Shown here piece after piece: positions 1 to 8,063 of a DNA stretch of 64,000 nt; positions within the stretch are counted from its first letter, which is position 1; every line of letters starts with the position of its first letter. Both the position numbers and the translations under genes were made by a program. Below the pieces are notes generated by a model. The model was not told the origin of the DNA, did no database searches, and was given only the letters and a program-made list of their open reading frames with translations. Origin of the DNA: SIG307 sp964545045 (lineage in GTDB: Bacteria > Bacillota > Clostridia > Lachnospirales > Lachnospiraceae); contig CAZJEN010000002.1 in the NCBI GenBank assembly GCA_964545045.1, forward strand, positions 62,001 to 126,000. Reading direction: 5' to 3'.

Positions 1-916
1 TCTGCGGGAATAAAATCAGGTTCTTTCCGGCCTTCTGAATCTTTTGCAGTTGCGGGATAAAGGTGGAGGTTTTCGGCTGGCCTACCACCGGAGTCCACTG
101 GATTGCCTTTAACTTGTCTAAGGACAGGAGCATATCCAGATGACGAATCTGTTCCTGACCATCGAAATGATACACAGGATAGTCTAAAAATGCGGTTAAT
201 TCCTCTAATTCCGGCATAATGAATTTTGCATACATTTCCGGAGAAATCATAACGCTTAAATCGCACTGCAATTGAGCGCAACGCTTCGGAGCCCAAAGAT
301 GCATCCAGGAAAGAATACTTCCTTCGTTATTTTCCTGCACTAAATCAAAAAGTTGATTTTGGGTTTCTTTATAAATTGATAAAAGCTTTTGGATACCTTC
401 CAGAACAAAATCCTCATCGGTAATCATATCCATCAGAAAATTGTCGGAGCCACGCATGGCAGCCAAAGCGTCTGCGATACCGCAGTTATCCGTTACAGTC
501 ACGGCATAGTCGTTTTTCGACAGTGCAATCATTTTTGCAATAGCTTCTTTCTGACGTTCAAAGGCATCTTTATTTTTGAAGGAAATGTCACCGGCTTCCG
601 GCTCATCTAAGCACGGATGAAACCAAGCGGTTCTCGGGGTGTATTCCGGTTTACAACCTGCATATTCTGCGATGCCGGCGGTTCCGAAATAAGGGAAAAG
701 GTACGGAATAGCCTCCCATAAGTAGTCATAGCTTTCAAAACGCTGGCGATGCATTTGGTCTGCTTTTTCGGCATCAAAATAGAAATTGACATCTCCGAAA
801 TCTTTGTATACCGGTCTGCATGATAAAATTGCGGCAGAGCAACGATCCACAGCATCACGATTCCAGTAGGCAGTCATACGTTCTTTTAATTCATCAAAAT
901 GGTCATTGTAAAACAT
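1..916 (-). CDS. Uroporphyrinogen decarboxylase-like (URO-D/MtaA superfamily) protein, C-terminus cut by window edge
   Basis: The minus strand is open from an ATG at 914-916 to the window edge (about 305 residues seen). The start follows an AAAGGATGG ribosome site. The protein begins MFYNDHFDELKERMTAYWNR and contains segments such as SWMHLWAPKR and VYHFDGQEQIRHLDMLLSL, with late HFDG and WTPVVGQP patches typical of URO-D/corrinoid methyltransferase-like TIM barrels that clostridia use outside haem synthesis. The true substrate cannot be read from the sequence. It is divergent from an AraC-family regulator, which probably controls it. A minus-strand -10 (TATAAT, complement of 955-960) is present, with only a weak -35. 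Family call is from recognised sequence style; specific function unknown. Confidence 0.65.
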   Translation of the reverse strand, partial: MFYNDHFDELKERMTAYWNRDAVDRCSAAILSCRPVYKDFGDVNFYFDAEKADQMHRQRFESYDYLWEAIPYLFPYFGTAGIAEYAGCKPEYTPRTAWFHPCLDEPEAGDISFKNKDAFERQKEAIAKMIALSKNDYAVTVTDNCGIADALAAMRGSDNFLMDMITDEDFVLEGIQKLLSIYKETQNQLFDLVQENNEGSILSWMHLWAPKRCAQLQCDLSVMISPEMYAKFIMPELEELTAFLDYPVYHFDGQEQIRHLDMLLSLDKLKAIQWTPVVGQPKTSTFIPQLQKIQKAGKNLILFPQ

Positions 917-1024
917 TTCTTTTCCATCCTTTCTTTTGATTTTTGTATGATTTCATTATAATTTTTGGTGTGTGGGAATTCTTCAACAGTTATTTGCAAA
1001 ACTTGTACTATTTTACGATTTTGT

Positions 1025-1053
1025 TTGACAAAGCGTTTCGGGACAGATATAGT
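1025..1053 (+). promoter_or_regulatory. Sigma-A-type promoter of the AraC-family gene
   Basis: TTGACA at 1025-1030, a 17-bp spacer and TATAGT at 1048-1053 form a near-consensus promoter about 57 bases before the start codon at 1110. It lies in the 193-bp divergent intergenic region, so an AraC protein bound here could control both directions. Confidence 0.75.
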
Positions 1054-1109
1054 GAAAGTGAGAAGAAGATTCTTAAAAGGGTTTTTTTGAAAGTTGCGAG
1101 GTGTGAATT

Positions 1110-2000
1110 ATGGAATATATCACAGAGGTTTTGATGTTAGATAAGGATTTTCCGTTTGCAATTTATAACGGAAAAGGTTTCTCTCATCAAGATGAAAAGA
1201 ATAATCGGGTTTATATGCATAATCATCATAGCTTGGAAATTAATTTTTGTGTTTCCGGAGAGGGGCAGTATACGATTATTGATGATAAGTATCCCATTTT
1301 GCAGGATGATATTTTTATTATCAATAATCTGGAATATCATATGGCGAGAAATCTGTCCGGAGACCTGCAACTGATGGTAATTGTGTTCGACCCGGAGTTG
1401 ATTTTGGCGGGAAGCAATGATTATCAGTATGTGAGGGCCTTTTATGAGTGGAAAACCGGGTTTAAACATCGACTCCCGGGTGGTATTTTTGCTACGGAAG
1501 AGATTAAAGGAATACTAAACTCCATTCAGGAAGAGTGGGATACCCAGGCGGCCGGATGGCGTCTGGTGGTAAAGTCGTTGCTTTTGATGCTGTTGGCTCT
1601 GCTGTACCGACGGTTTGAGAGTATGGAGGGATATTCGGAAAAAATACGACATTTTCAGAAAGGCTACATCAAACTTGCTCCGGCCATTCGTTATATGGAA
1701 GAACATTACAAGGAGAATATTCCGTTGGCGACACTGGCACAGGAAGCGCATATGAGTGTAAATTATTTTTCTGCTTATTTTTCACAGAACATGAATTGTA
1801 CGGTGTCAGAGTATCTGATTCGTATGCGATTGAAACATGCCTGTATGCAGCTTACAACCACGGATAACAGTATTCTGTCCGTTGCGTTGGAGTCGGGCTT
1901 TGAAAATATTTCGTATTTTAACAGAGTATTTCGGAAGGAGTTTGGCGTAACACCGAGACAGTATCGAAAAAGAGTGGATGGCAACGGAAAAAAGATTTGA
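1110..2000 (+). CDS. AraC-family transcriptional regulator with N-terminal cupin
   Basis: A 296-residue DNA-binding regulator. Residues about 20-95 form a cupin-like sensor (motif HNHHSLEINF, then a beta-rich GEGQYTIIDD segment). The last 100 residues carry the two helix-turn-helix motifs of AraC/XylS proteins (LATLAQEAHMSVNYFSAYF and SVALESGFENISYFNRVF, ending in FGVTPRQYR). Length and domain order are usual for clostridial AraC regulators of sugar or methyl-compound genes. The ATG at 1110 follows GAGGTG at suitable spacing. The divergent URO-D-like gene is its likely target (inference). The gene is followed within 31 bp by the first M1 repeat, which supplies its terminator. Confidence 0.88.
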   Translation: MEYITEVLMLDKDFPFAIYNGKGFSHQDEKNNRVYMHNHHSLEINFCVSGEGQYTIIDDKYPILQDDIFIINNLEYHMARNLSGDLQLMVIVFDPELILAGSNDYQYVRAFYEWKTGFKHRLPGGIFATEEIKGILNSIQEEWDTQAAGWRLVVKSLLLMLLALLYRRFESMEGYSEKIRHFQKGYIKLAPAIRYMEEHYKENIPLATLAQEAHMSVNYFSAYFSQNMNCTVSEYLIRMRLKHACMQLTTTDNSILSVALESGFENISYFNRVFRKEFGVTPRQYRKRVDGNGKKI

Positions 2001-2030
2001 ATTACCTTTTTTCTGATTTGATGTGGGTGT

Positions 2031-2183
2031 TGAAAAAACCGGGGTAAAACCGGGGTACGCTTATAACAGACACCATGCAAACCGCATAATACAAGGCTTC
2101 CGGGAGATTGACTTAGTACTCGACTCCCCTCAGGTCCATAAAAATAGTCTCACAGGATGAAATCCTGTGGGACTATTTTTTTG
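2031..2183 (+). repeat. Repeat module M1, copy A (tmRNA-3'-end-like core plus terminator)
   Basis: First of four similar intergenic elements. It has a doubled CCGGGGTA arm (2039-2056), a variable middle, the core CGACTCCCCTCAGGTCCAT (2121-2139), then a perfect hairpin 2143-2177 followed by a T run. The core resembles the T-arm 3' strand and acceptor end of tmRNA. It begins 31 bp after the araC-family stop codon and probably terminates that transcript. Other copies: 5499, 7871, 10009. Confidence 0.8.
2143..2182 (+). terminator. Rho-independent terminator of M1 copy A
   Basis: A 16-bp stem (2143-2158 with 2162-2177, one G.T pair) with a GAA loop and a run of seven Ts. The hairpin is base-for-base the same as that of copy D and differs from copies B and C, which keep the pairing through compensatory changes. 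Confidence 0.8.
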
Positions 2184-2209
2184 TATCCTTCGGGTCATCG
2201 AACTTGTAG

Positions 2210-2302
2210 CGAGGAGAGAATCCTGGGCTTTCGGACAGGGGCCCTGCTCTCCGGTGGAGAGCGTTTAGGGCCGACCGTAGCGAAGCGGAGACCGACTCCC
2301 CG
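2210..2302 (+). ncRNA. Structured repeat module M2, copy A, with truncated second tail to 2359
   Basis: It starts with a TTGTAGCGAGGAGAGAATC lead and GGGCTTTCGGACAGGGG, a tmRNA T-arm-like 5' strand. A two-part hairpin follows: stem 1 is 2240-2245 with 2267-2272, stem 2 is 2246-2252 with 2256-2262, loop GGT, 3' bulge GTTT. It ends in GACCGTAGCGAAGCGGAGAC and CGACTCCCC. A second, 5'-truncated tail (2325-2359) follows directly. The same fold with different stem sequences occurs at 5700, 5816, 8080 and 29654. Whether it acts as RNA or as folded DNA is not known. Confidence 0.6.
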
Positions 2303-2366
2303 AAGGAGTCTTGTATGCATAAGTTCGTTAGCGCCGACCGGAGCGGAGACCGACTCCCCGTATTTT

Positions 2367-3026
2367 TTATAGTAACGTAAATTCATTTTTATCAAACAGC
2401 AAAAGTCCTTCATCACGCATCTTGCATAGTTCATTGGACATGGCACTGCGGTCAACGCAGAGAAAATCAGCTAATTGTTGTCTTGTGAAAGGAATTGTGA
2501 AATGGCTACTGTTATGCCGTTTTGCTTCCTCGGAGAGATAAGACAATAGTTTTGCCCGGGTGGAACGTTTGGACATGTGACCGATTTTTTGCACCAGCTT
2601 CCGATTCTTTTCAGAAATTGCGAAGAAAAGATTTTGTACTACTCTGGAATGAAACTGACAGGCAGTTGGACAAACGGTAAGAATTCTGCGGACATCAAAG
2701 AAAATCACAGTGCTGTCGTCCTCTGCAATCACGTCGTTTAGTAAGCTCCCGCTTTCCGGAGCAACATATGCTTCTCCGAACATTTCGCCGATTCGTAATA
2801 CATTCACAATACTTCGATTTCCCCAGTAGTCATCTCGTTGGATGAGGAGTTTTCCTTCTACCAACATGGTAATTTTATCAATGTGTTCTCCTTCTCGAAA
2901 TACATATTCTCCTTTTTTGAAGGTACATAATCTGGCTTGTAGGCAGCCTAACATTGCAGATATTTCTGAATTGCTTACACCGGAAAAAAGTTGTGTTCGT
3001 CTCAGCGTTTCGATATAATTTTCCAT
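2367..3026 (-). CDS. Crp/Fnr-family regulator, probable HcpR-like activator of hcp
   Basis: A 219-residue Crp/Fnr-type transcription factor. Residues about 10-125 are a cyclic-nucleotide-binding-like beta roll (FKKGEYVFREGEHIDKITML), followed by a dimer helix and a C-terminal winged helix (TRQQLADFLCVDRSAMSNEL). No N-terminal Fnr-type cysteine cluster is present, so it is probably not a direct Fe-S oxygen sensor. It is divergent from the ferredoxin-hcp pair with a 98-bp shared control region. This is the usual arrangement of HcpR-type nitrosative-stress regulators; the pairing with hcp is inference from neighbourhood. A 14-bp palindrome (3040-3053) is centred where a class II activator would sit. 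Confidence 0.85.
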   Translation of the reverse strand: MENYIETLRRTQLFSGVSNSEISAMLGCLQARLCTFKKGEYVFREGEHIDKITMLVEGKLLIQRDDYWGNRSIVNVLRIGEMFGEAYVAPESGSLLNDVIAEDDSTVIFFDVRRILTVCPTACQFHSRVVQNLFFAISEKNRKLVQKIGHMSKRSTRAKLLSYLSEEAKRHNSSHFTIPFTRQQLADFLCVDRSAMSNELCKMRDEGLLLFDKNEFTLL

Positions 3027-3039
3027 AAATCACTCCTTT

Positions 3040-3081
3040 GTTGTAAAAACAACCGACTTGTTATATTTATTGTATTATAAT
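3040..3081 (+). promoter_or_regulatory. Candidate Crp/Fnr operator and promoter of the ferredoxin-hcp operon
   Basis: The palindrome GTTGTAAAAACAAC spans 3040-3053, and TATAAT lies at 3076-3081 with no good -35. A start of transcription near 3088 would put the palindrome centre at about -41.5, the standard class II activator position. The leader then runs to the GGAGG at 3114. Confidence 0.6.
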
Positions 3082-3124
3082 GCGGTTGTGATGTCAAAGA
3101 CATTTTGTAAAAAGGAGGATGCAG

Positions 3125-3823
3125 ATGATAAGAAAAATTATAAAAATTGATGAAGAGAAGTGTAACGGTTGCGGTGCGTGTGCGGTAGCATGCCATGAAG
3201 GAGCAATTGAAATGATCGCCGGAAAAGCAAAGCTTACCCGTGAAGATTATTGTGACGGATTGGGTGATTGTTTACCGGCATGTCCTACAAATGCAATCAC
3301 CTTTGAGGAAAGAGAAGCACCGGCATATGATGAAGCAGCGGTGCTTGTTTCTAAGCATAAAATGGAAAATGAAACGTTAGCATGTGGTTGTCCGGGAACA
3401 CAGGCAAGGCAGATTAAGAAAGAGAGTTGTGAATGTAATACATCGACACCGGTAATCAATTCACAACTTTTGCAGTGGCCGGTACAGATCAAGCTTGTCC
3501 CTGTCCGTGCACCGTATTTTGAAGGTGCGAATCTTTTAATAGCAGCAGATTGTACTGCATATGCTTACGGAAACTTCCACAATGAATTCATTCGTAACCG
3601 GATTACACTAATCGGTTGCCCGAAGTTGGATGAAGGGGATTATACGGAAAAGCTGACAGAGATTGTTAAGAATAATGATATAAAGAGTGTGACCGTTGTT
3701 CGGATGGAGGTTCCGTGTTGTGGAGGGATTGAATATGCGGTCAAAAGAGCATTGCAGATAAGTGGTAAATTTATTCCTTGGCAGGTTGTTACTATTTCTA
3801 CAGACGGAAAAATATTAGATTAA
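3125..3823 (+). CDS. Hcp-associated 4Fe-4S ferredoxin-domain protein
   Basis: A 232-residue iron-sulfur protein. The N-terminus has a 4Fe-4S motif (CNGCGACAVACHEGAIE) and a second cysteine group (YCDGLGDCLPACPTNAI), as in two-cluster ferredoxins. The remaining 160 residues contain ACGCPGTQ and VPCCGGIEYA cysteine patches. It is probably the electron donor or maturation partner of the hybrid cluster protein encoded six to fifteen bases downstream (family knowledge plus operon position). The ATG at 3125 is preferred over the in-frame ATG at 3119 because the latter touches the GGAGG (3114-3118); 3125 has six bases of spacing. Confidence 0.85.
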   Translation: MIRKIIKIDEEKCNGCGACAVACHEGAIEMIAGKAKLTREDYCDGLGDCLPACPTNAITFEEREAPAYDEAAVLVSKHKMENETLACGCPGTQARQIKKESCECNTSTPVINSQLLQWPVQIKLVPVRAPYFEGANLLIAADCTAYAYGNFHNEFIRNRITLIGCPKLDEGDYTEKLTEIVKNNDIKSVTVVRMEVPCCGGIEYAVKRALQISGKFIPWQVVTISTDGKILD

Positions 3824-3838
3824 CGGAGGATGATGAAT

Positions 3839-5443
3839 ATGAATCAAGAGATGTTTTGTTTTCAGTGTGAGCAGACGGCGGGATGTAAGGCCTGCACAGG
3901 GGCTCAGGGAGTATGCGGAAAAAGTGCAGATACTGCAAAGTTACAGGATGAACTTACGGGAACATTGATTGGGTTGGCAAGAGCAACGGAAGGAAATGAG
4001 GATCTTGTTAACGAGGACACCGATAAACTGATATTGGAAGGCCTCTTTTCGACAGTTACGAATGTAAATTTTAGCAATGAGACCTTACATGCATTGATTG
4101 CCAGAGTAGAAACGGAGAAAGGACGCTTAGTTCCGAATTGTTCTTCCTGCACAAGCACTTGCGGAAGAAACGATAACTTTGATATGCAGTCGTTATGGCA
4201 GGCGGATGAGGATATACGTTCCTTAAAATCGCTGATTCTGTTCGGTATCCGTGGTGTGGCGGCATATGCGTACCATGCGGCGGTTTTAGGCTACACGGAT
4301 AAAGATGTAACTAATTTCTTTTACAAGGCATTATTCGCAATCGGCAGAGAGGATTGGGGAATGGATGAATTACTGCCTATCGTAATGGAGACAGGTGAAA
4401 TCAATTTAAAATGCATGGCTCTTTTAGATAAGGCGAATACCGAAACCTATGGAAATCCAGAACCGACAAGTGTAACTTTAACTGTAGAAAAAGGTCCGTT
4501 TATTGTTATCTCCGGACATGACCTTTATGATTTAAAACAATTGCTGGAGCAGACAAAGGATAAGGGAATCCATGTATATACCCATGGTGAAATGCTTCCG
4601 GCACATGCGTATCCGGAATTAAAGAAGTACACGCATTTGAAAGGTAACTTTGGGACGGCATGGCAGAACCAGCAAAAGGAATTCGCAGACATTCCTGCAC
4701 CGATTCTTTTTACAACAAACTGCTTGATGCCTCCAAAGAAAAATTATTCCGACCGGGTGTTTACGACGGATGTTGTTTCTTACTCGGAACTCGTTCATAT
4801 CGGAGAGGAGAAAGATTTTACACCGGTAATTGAAAAGGCATTAGAACTTGGCGGTTATGAGGAAAGTATGTTATTTACGGGAATCAATGGGGGCTCTACG
4901 GTTATGACCGGATTCGGCCACAATGCGGTATTGTCTCATGCGGGAGCAGTAGTTGAGGCTGTGAAAACATGCGCTATCAAGCATTTCTTTCTTGTGGGAG
5001 GATGTGACGGTGCAAAACCGGGAAGAAATTATTATACTGAGTTTGTAAAGCAGACACCGAAGGATAGCATTGTGCTTACGCTTGCTTGCGGAAAGTATCG
5101 GTTCAATGATCTGGATATGGGAGATATCGGCGGATTCCCGCGCATTATGGATATGGGACAGTGTAACGATGCGTATAGTGCAATCAAAGTAGCGGTTGCA
5201 CTTGCGGAAGCCTTTGAATGCGGAGTAAATGATCTACCGCTATCTATGGTGCTTTCGTGGTACGAACAGAAAGCGGTATGTATCCTGTTGACACTGTTGC
5301 ACCTTGGAATCAAAAACATTTTGTTGGGACCTTCTTTGCCGGCATTCGTATCGCCGAATGTACTTGAGTTCTTAGTGAAGAATTATAATATTGCTCCGAT
5401 TTCTACGCCGGAAGAGGATATGAGGAAACTGCTTGTGGAGTAG
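3839..5443 (+). CDS. hcp: Hydroxylamine reductase / hybrid cluster protein (Hcp)
   Basis: Cytoplasmic hybrid-cluster Fe-S enzyme of about 534 residues that reduces hydroxylamine to ammonia or, in current models, detoxifies NO. The N-terminus carries the cysteine motif FCFQCEQTAGCKACTGAQGV of class I Hcp proteins. Hybrid-cluster ligands appear around GVAAYAYHA, TTNCLMPP, FLVGGCDGAKPGR and LACGKYRFN. The length is that of full anaerobe-type Hcp. In-frame ATGs occur at 3830, 3833 and 3839; the last has the best spacing (9 bases) from GGAGG at 3825-3829. It forms an operon with the ferredoxin and is probably activated by the divergent Crp/Fnr protein. The M1 repeat copy B follows 56 bp after the stop. 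Confidence 0.95.
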   Translation: MNQEMFCFQCEQTAGCKACTGAQGVCGKSADTAKLQDELTGTLIGLARATEGNEDLVNEDTDKLILEGLFSTVTNVNFSNETLHALIARVETEKGRLVPNCSSCTSTCGRNDNFDMQSLWQADEDIRSLKSLILFGIRGVAAYAYHAAVLGYTDKDVTNFFYKALFAIGREDWGMDELLPIVMETGEINLKCMALLDKANTETYGNPEPTSVTLTVEKGPFIVISGHDLYDLKQLLEQTKDKGIHVYTHGEMLPAHAYPELKKYTHLKGNFGTAWQNQQKEFADIPAPILFTTNCLMPPKKNYSDRVFTTDVVSYSELVHIGEEKDFTPVIEKALELGGYEESMLFTGINGGSTVMTGFGHNAVLSHAGAVVEAVKTCAIKHFFLVGGCDGAKPGRNYYTEFVKQTPKDSIVLTLACGKYRFNDLDMGDIGGFPRIMDMGQCNDAYSAIKVAVALAEAFECGVNDLPLSMVLSWYEQKAVCILLTLLHLGIKNILLGPSLPAFVSPNVLEFLVKNYNIAPISTPEEDMRKLLVE

Positions 5444-5498
5444 GAAATATGGAGAGGTGAGTTGTGATTATCTGCTTGCCTAGTATGAAATGATTTTG

Positions 5499-5650
5499 AA
5501 AAAAACTGGGGTAAAACCGGGGTACACATAAAGCAGACACCCTGCAAAGCCGCCTAATACAAGGCTTCTGAGCAATTGACTAAGTACTCGACTCCCCTCA
5601 GGTCCATAAAAAAGTGCACTGCAGAGTGAAACTCTGCGGTGCATTTTTTT
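5499..5650 (+). repeat. Repeat module M1, copy B
   Basis: Doubled GGGGTA arm at 5507-5524, the sequence AATACAAGGCTTCTGAGCA, the core CGACTCCCCTCAGGTCCAT at 5589-5607, and a terminator hairpin (about 5613-5643) ending in seven Ts. The hairpin stem sequence differs from copy A but pairs equally well. It probably terminates hcp transcription. It occupies the first part of the 605-bp gene-free stretch 5444-6048; the rest is M2 copies and a promoter. Confidence 0.8.
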
Positions 5651-5687
5651 GTTGCTTTGTAGGTAGGTCAAATCAGCTGGGAGAGAG

Positions 5688-5877
5688 ACTTTTCGGACAG
5701 GGGCGCTGAACGTCCGGTGGACGTTCGTTAGCGCCGACCGTAGCGAAGCGGAGACCGACTCCCCTCAGGGGGACGGACTTGTAGCGAGGAGAGAATCTTG
5801 GGCTTTCGACAGGGGGCGCAAGGTGCCGGTGGCACCTGTTCTGCGCGGACCGAGCCGGCAGGCGAGACCGACTCCCC
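5688..5877 (+). ncRNA. Two tandem copies of structured module M2 (copies B1 and B2)
   Basis: B1 (5688-5770) has TTTCGGACAGGGG, stem 1 (5702-5707 with 5730-5735), stem 2 (5708-5715 with 5719-5726), loop GGT and bulge GTT, ending CGACTCCCCTCAGG. This end continues further into the tmRNA-like acceptor sequence than other copies do. B2 (5776-5877) has the TTGTAGCGAGGAGAGAATC lead, stem 1 (5816-5820 with 5842-5846), stem 2 (5821-5827 with 5831-5837), loop GGT and bulge GTTC, and ends CGACTCCCC. All four stems differ in sequence between B1 and B2 yet pair perfectly. Confidence 0.6.
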
Positions 5878-5889
5878 GACAGTTTTTAC

Positions 5890-5919
5890 TTGTTAGAAGT
5901 TAAGTAGGTATGATATAAT
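5890..5919 (+). promoter_or_regulatory. Promoter of the small membrane protein gene
   Basis: TTGTTA at 5890-5895, an 18-bp spacer and an extended -10 (TGATATAAT, -10 hexamer 5914-5919). It leaves a leader of about 120 bases before the ATG at 6049, in which I see no clear known riboswitch. Confidence 0.6.
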
Positions 5920-6048
5920 TAGGACGGAAAACTTGAATTGAGCGAGCTCTTTTGCGAACGGTGATAATTGAACGTTGGTTCAATTGTAAGGGATTTTAAG
6001 AAAACGATAACTTAGAATTTGGCGAATTGATAAGAAAGGAGTATACAA

Positions 6049-6408
6049 ATGAAAAGACTCACCTCAAAGCAACTAAGAACCATTCGGATTTTTGTAATAG
6101 TTGTTGGAATTCTTATTAGTTTTTTTATTTGGTTATCTTGGCCAGATGTAATAAATAACAATCCTCTTTATCATGTAGGTAATGGAAGATATGGCTCGAA
6201 GATAGGTGCACTTTTAATATTGTTGATACCATTGTTTGGTTTTTGTCCTTCTGGCTTGAACGAAGAAATTCATTCTACAGACCCAATAGAACGGGCTGAA
6301 TTGCAGGAAAAGCTTGACAAAAGAGCAGAAACAATTCGGCTTTATGTTGCATTTTTTTGTAGTATAGTAGCATGTCTTGTTATGCTTGGTGGACTTTTTC
6401 TTTGCTAG
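6049..6408 (+). CDS. Small integral membrane protein of unknown function
   Basis: A 119-residue protein with three hydrophobic helices: about residues 11-31 (IRIFVIVVGILISFFIW), 53-68 (IGALLILLIPLFGF) and 98-118 (AFFCSIVACLVMLGGLFLC). Between the second and third lies a charged cytosolic or extracellular loop (EEIHSTDPIERAELQEKLDKR). A good ribosome site (AAAGGAG) precedes the ATG. I do not recognise a family. It sits in the accessory island between repeat copy B and an AAA ATPase gene and is separated from that gene by its own terminator, so it appears to be a separate unit. Possibly an immunity-type or small stress membrane protein; no function is claimed. Confidence 0.6.
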   Translation: MKRLTSKQLRTIRIFVIVVGILISFFIWLSWPDVINNNPLYHVGNGRYGSKIGALLILLIPLFGFCPSGLNEEIHSTDPIERAELQEKLDKRAETIRLYVAFFCSIVACLVMLGGLFLC

Positions 6409-6483
6409 AATAATCTGTAAAACAGTTCGATAATTTCCAATTTGTACCAGAACGTAATATTTCAGTTTCACATCCCCAAAAAC

Positions 6484-6511
6484 TAAAGCATCGGTCTTGC
6501 CGGTGCTTTTT
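6484..6511 (+). terminator. Terminator after the small membrane protein
   Basis: AAAGCATCGG pairs with CCGGTGCTTT (one G.T pair) around a short loop and is followed by a T run ending at 6511. Confidence 0.65.
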
Positions 6512-6517
6512 GTATAT

Positions 6518-6615
6518 TTCGGCCAAAATTTACTCATAATATAAATTAGCCGAAGAATTACTTGCTTTTTTTACTGCTTTCGGCTAAAATATAATCAGAG
6601 TAAAGATTAGCCGAA
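6518..6615 (+). promoter_or_regulatory. Two tandem 37-bp palindromic operators and -10 of the ATPase gene
   Basis: Two units of identical 37-bp length, 6518-6554 and 6579-6615, each begin TTCGGC(C/T)AA and end TTAGCCGAA and share much of their interior. The second unit encloses TATAAT (6590-6595), so a protein bound to the arms would cover the promoter of the downstream ATPase gene. No good -35 is visible. A related inverted repeat lies at 11948-11986. Confidence 0.55.
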
Positions 6616-6627
6616 AGGGGCATCGCT

Positions 6628-7851
6628 ATGAATTATATAAACAGAAATCTGGAAAAAGTAGTAGCAGAGGTTACAAAGGAGTATCCGGTTGTTCTGGTGA
6701 CCGGACCGAGACAGGTCGGCAAAACGACCATGTTGCTAAAAATGATGGAGGGAACGAATCGAAGATATGTTACCCTTGATGACTTGAATGAGAGAAATCT
6801 TGCAAAGACTGATCCGGAACTGTTTTTGCAGATGCATAAGCCGCCGGTATTGATTGATGAGGTTCAGTATGCGCCGGAGTTGTTTTCGTATATCAAAATA
6901 CATGTAGACAAAACCCATGCTCCGGGAGATTTCTGGTTAACCGGTTCCCAGGTGTTTAAGTTAATGAAAGGTGTGCAGGAGTCATTGGCCGGGAGAGTAG
7001 CGGTACTGTCCCTTACTTCCTTGTCCCAAACAGAGATTTATGGTGGAACTATGAGCCCCTTTACCGTTGACATGGATGCTTTATCGGAACGGGCGGTAGG
7101 GAGAGCGGTAGCAGATACCATTACCATTTTTGAACGTATATACAAAGGTTCTATGCCGGCAATTGTCAGCGGTGCCAACAGTAACAGTCAGATTTTCTAT
7201 AGCAGTTACCTTAGTACCTATATCGAGCGCGATGTAAGAGAACTTTCCGACGCAATCGATTCCCTAAAATTCCTTCGTTTTATCACTGCGGTTGCAGCAA
7301 GGTGTGGTCAGATGCTAAATGTGGCGGACATTGCAAGAGATGCGGATATTAATCAGACCCAGGCAAAGAATTGGATGGGAATATTGGAAACGCTCGGAAT
7401 TATCTTTTATCTGCATCCTTATTCCAATAATATGTTAAAACGTCTTGTAAAAACACCCAAGCTGTATTTTTATGATACCGGTTTGGTTTGTTATCTTACA
7501 AAGTGGAGCAATGCGGAAACTTTAGTAAACGGTGCGATGAACGGAGCGGTTCTGGAGAATTATGTAGTTGCCGAGATCATGAAGACCTATCTGAACAGTG
7601 GTAAAGAACCGTACATGTATTATTATCGTGATAAGGACGCAAAGGAGATTGATATTGTTATAGAGCATGACGGGGTACTGAATCCGATTGAGATTAAAAA
7701 GACCTCGAATCCGGGTTCGGAGCTTATAAAAGTATTTGAGCTTCTTGATCGTTCTTCAACACCGCGGGAAAAAGGAGCAGTCCTATGTATGAAACCGGAG
7801 TTTAGTGCCATAGACAGAGAGAATTACATTGTACCGATTTGGATGATTTAA
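6628..7851 (+). CDS. AAA-family ATPase with C-terminal DUF4143 domain
   Basis: A 407-residue cytosolic ATPase. Walker A is GPRQVGKTT (residues 26-34), Walker B is PPVLIDEVQYAP, and a sensor-like WLTGSQ follows, as in AAA_14 proteins. The C-terminal half is the DUF4143 domain with a winged-helix-like segment and a PD-(D/E)XK-like end (DKDAKEIDIVIEHDG...IEIKK). Such ATPases are abundant in accessory regions of Bacteroidetes and Clostridia and are often strain-variable; their biochemical role is not settled. The ATG at 6628 has a purine-rich AAAGGGG site. It stands alone between palindromic operators and repeat copy C, which begins 20 bp after its stop codon. Confidence 0.88.
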   Translation: MNYINRNLEKVVAEVTKEYPVVLVTGPRQVGKTTMLLKMMEGTNRRYVTLDDLNERNLAKTDPELFLQMHKPPVLIDEVQYAPELFSYIKIHVDKTHAPGDFWLTGSQVFKLMKGVQESLAGRVAVLSLTSLSQTEIYGGTMSPFTVDMDALSERAVGRAVADTITIFERIYKGSMPAIVSGANSNSQIFYSSYLSTYIERDVRELSDAIDSLKFLRFITAVAARCGQMLNVADIARDADINQTQAKNWMGILETLGIIFYLHPYSNNMLKRLVKTPKLYFYDTGLVCYLTKWSNAETLVNGAMNGAVLENYVVAEIMKTYLNSGKEPYMYYYRDKDAKEIDIVIEHDGVLNPIEIKKTSNPGSELIKVFELLDRSSTPREKGAVLCMKPEFSAIDRENYIVPIWMI

Positions 7852-7870
7852 GTTCAGCAGAAGACCGAAC

Positions 7871-8022
7871 GAAAAAACTGGGGTAAAACCGGGGTACACC
7901 AAAAATAAACACCTTGCAAACCTGCATAATACAAGGCTTCTGAGCAGTTGACTAAGTACTCGACTCCCCTCAGGTCCATAAAAAACTGCACTGTAGGGCT
8001 GTGCCCTACGGTGCAGTTTTTT
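7871..8022 (+). repeat. Repeat module M1, copy C
   Basis: Doubled GGGGTA arm (7879-7896), AATACAAGGCTTCTGAGCAG, core CGACTCCCCTCAGGTCCAT (7961-7979) and a 14-bp terminator hairpin (about 7985-8016) with T run. Its stem (CTGCACTGTAGGGC side) is different from the other copies but fully paired. It follows the ATPase stop by 20 bp. Confidence 0.8.
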
Positions 8023-8063
8023 GTTGTTTTGAAAGGTGTTGTTACTTGTAAAGGACAAAAGTT

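Noticed and set aside
943..1134. Possible 63-residue plus-strand gene before the AraC-family gene
   Set aside because: It overlaps the promoter and the AraC start, has no ribosome site and only low-complexity hydrophobic content.
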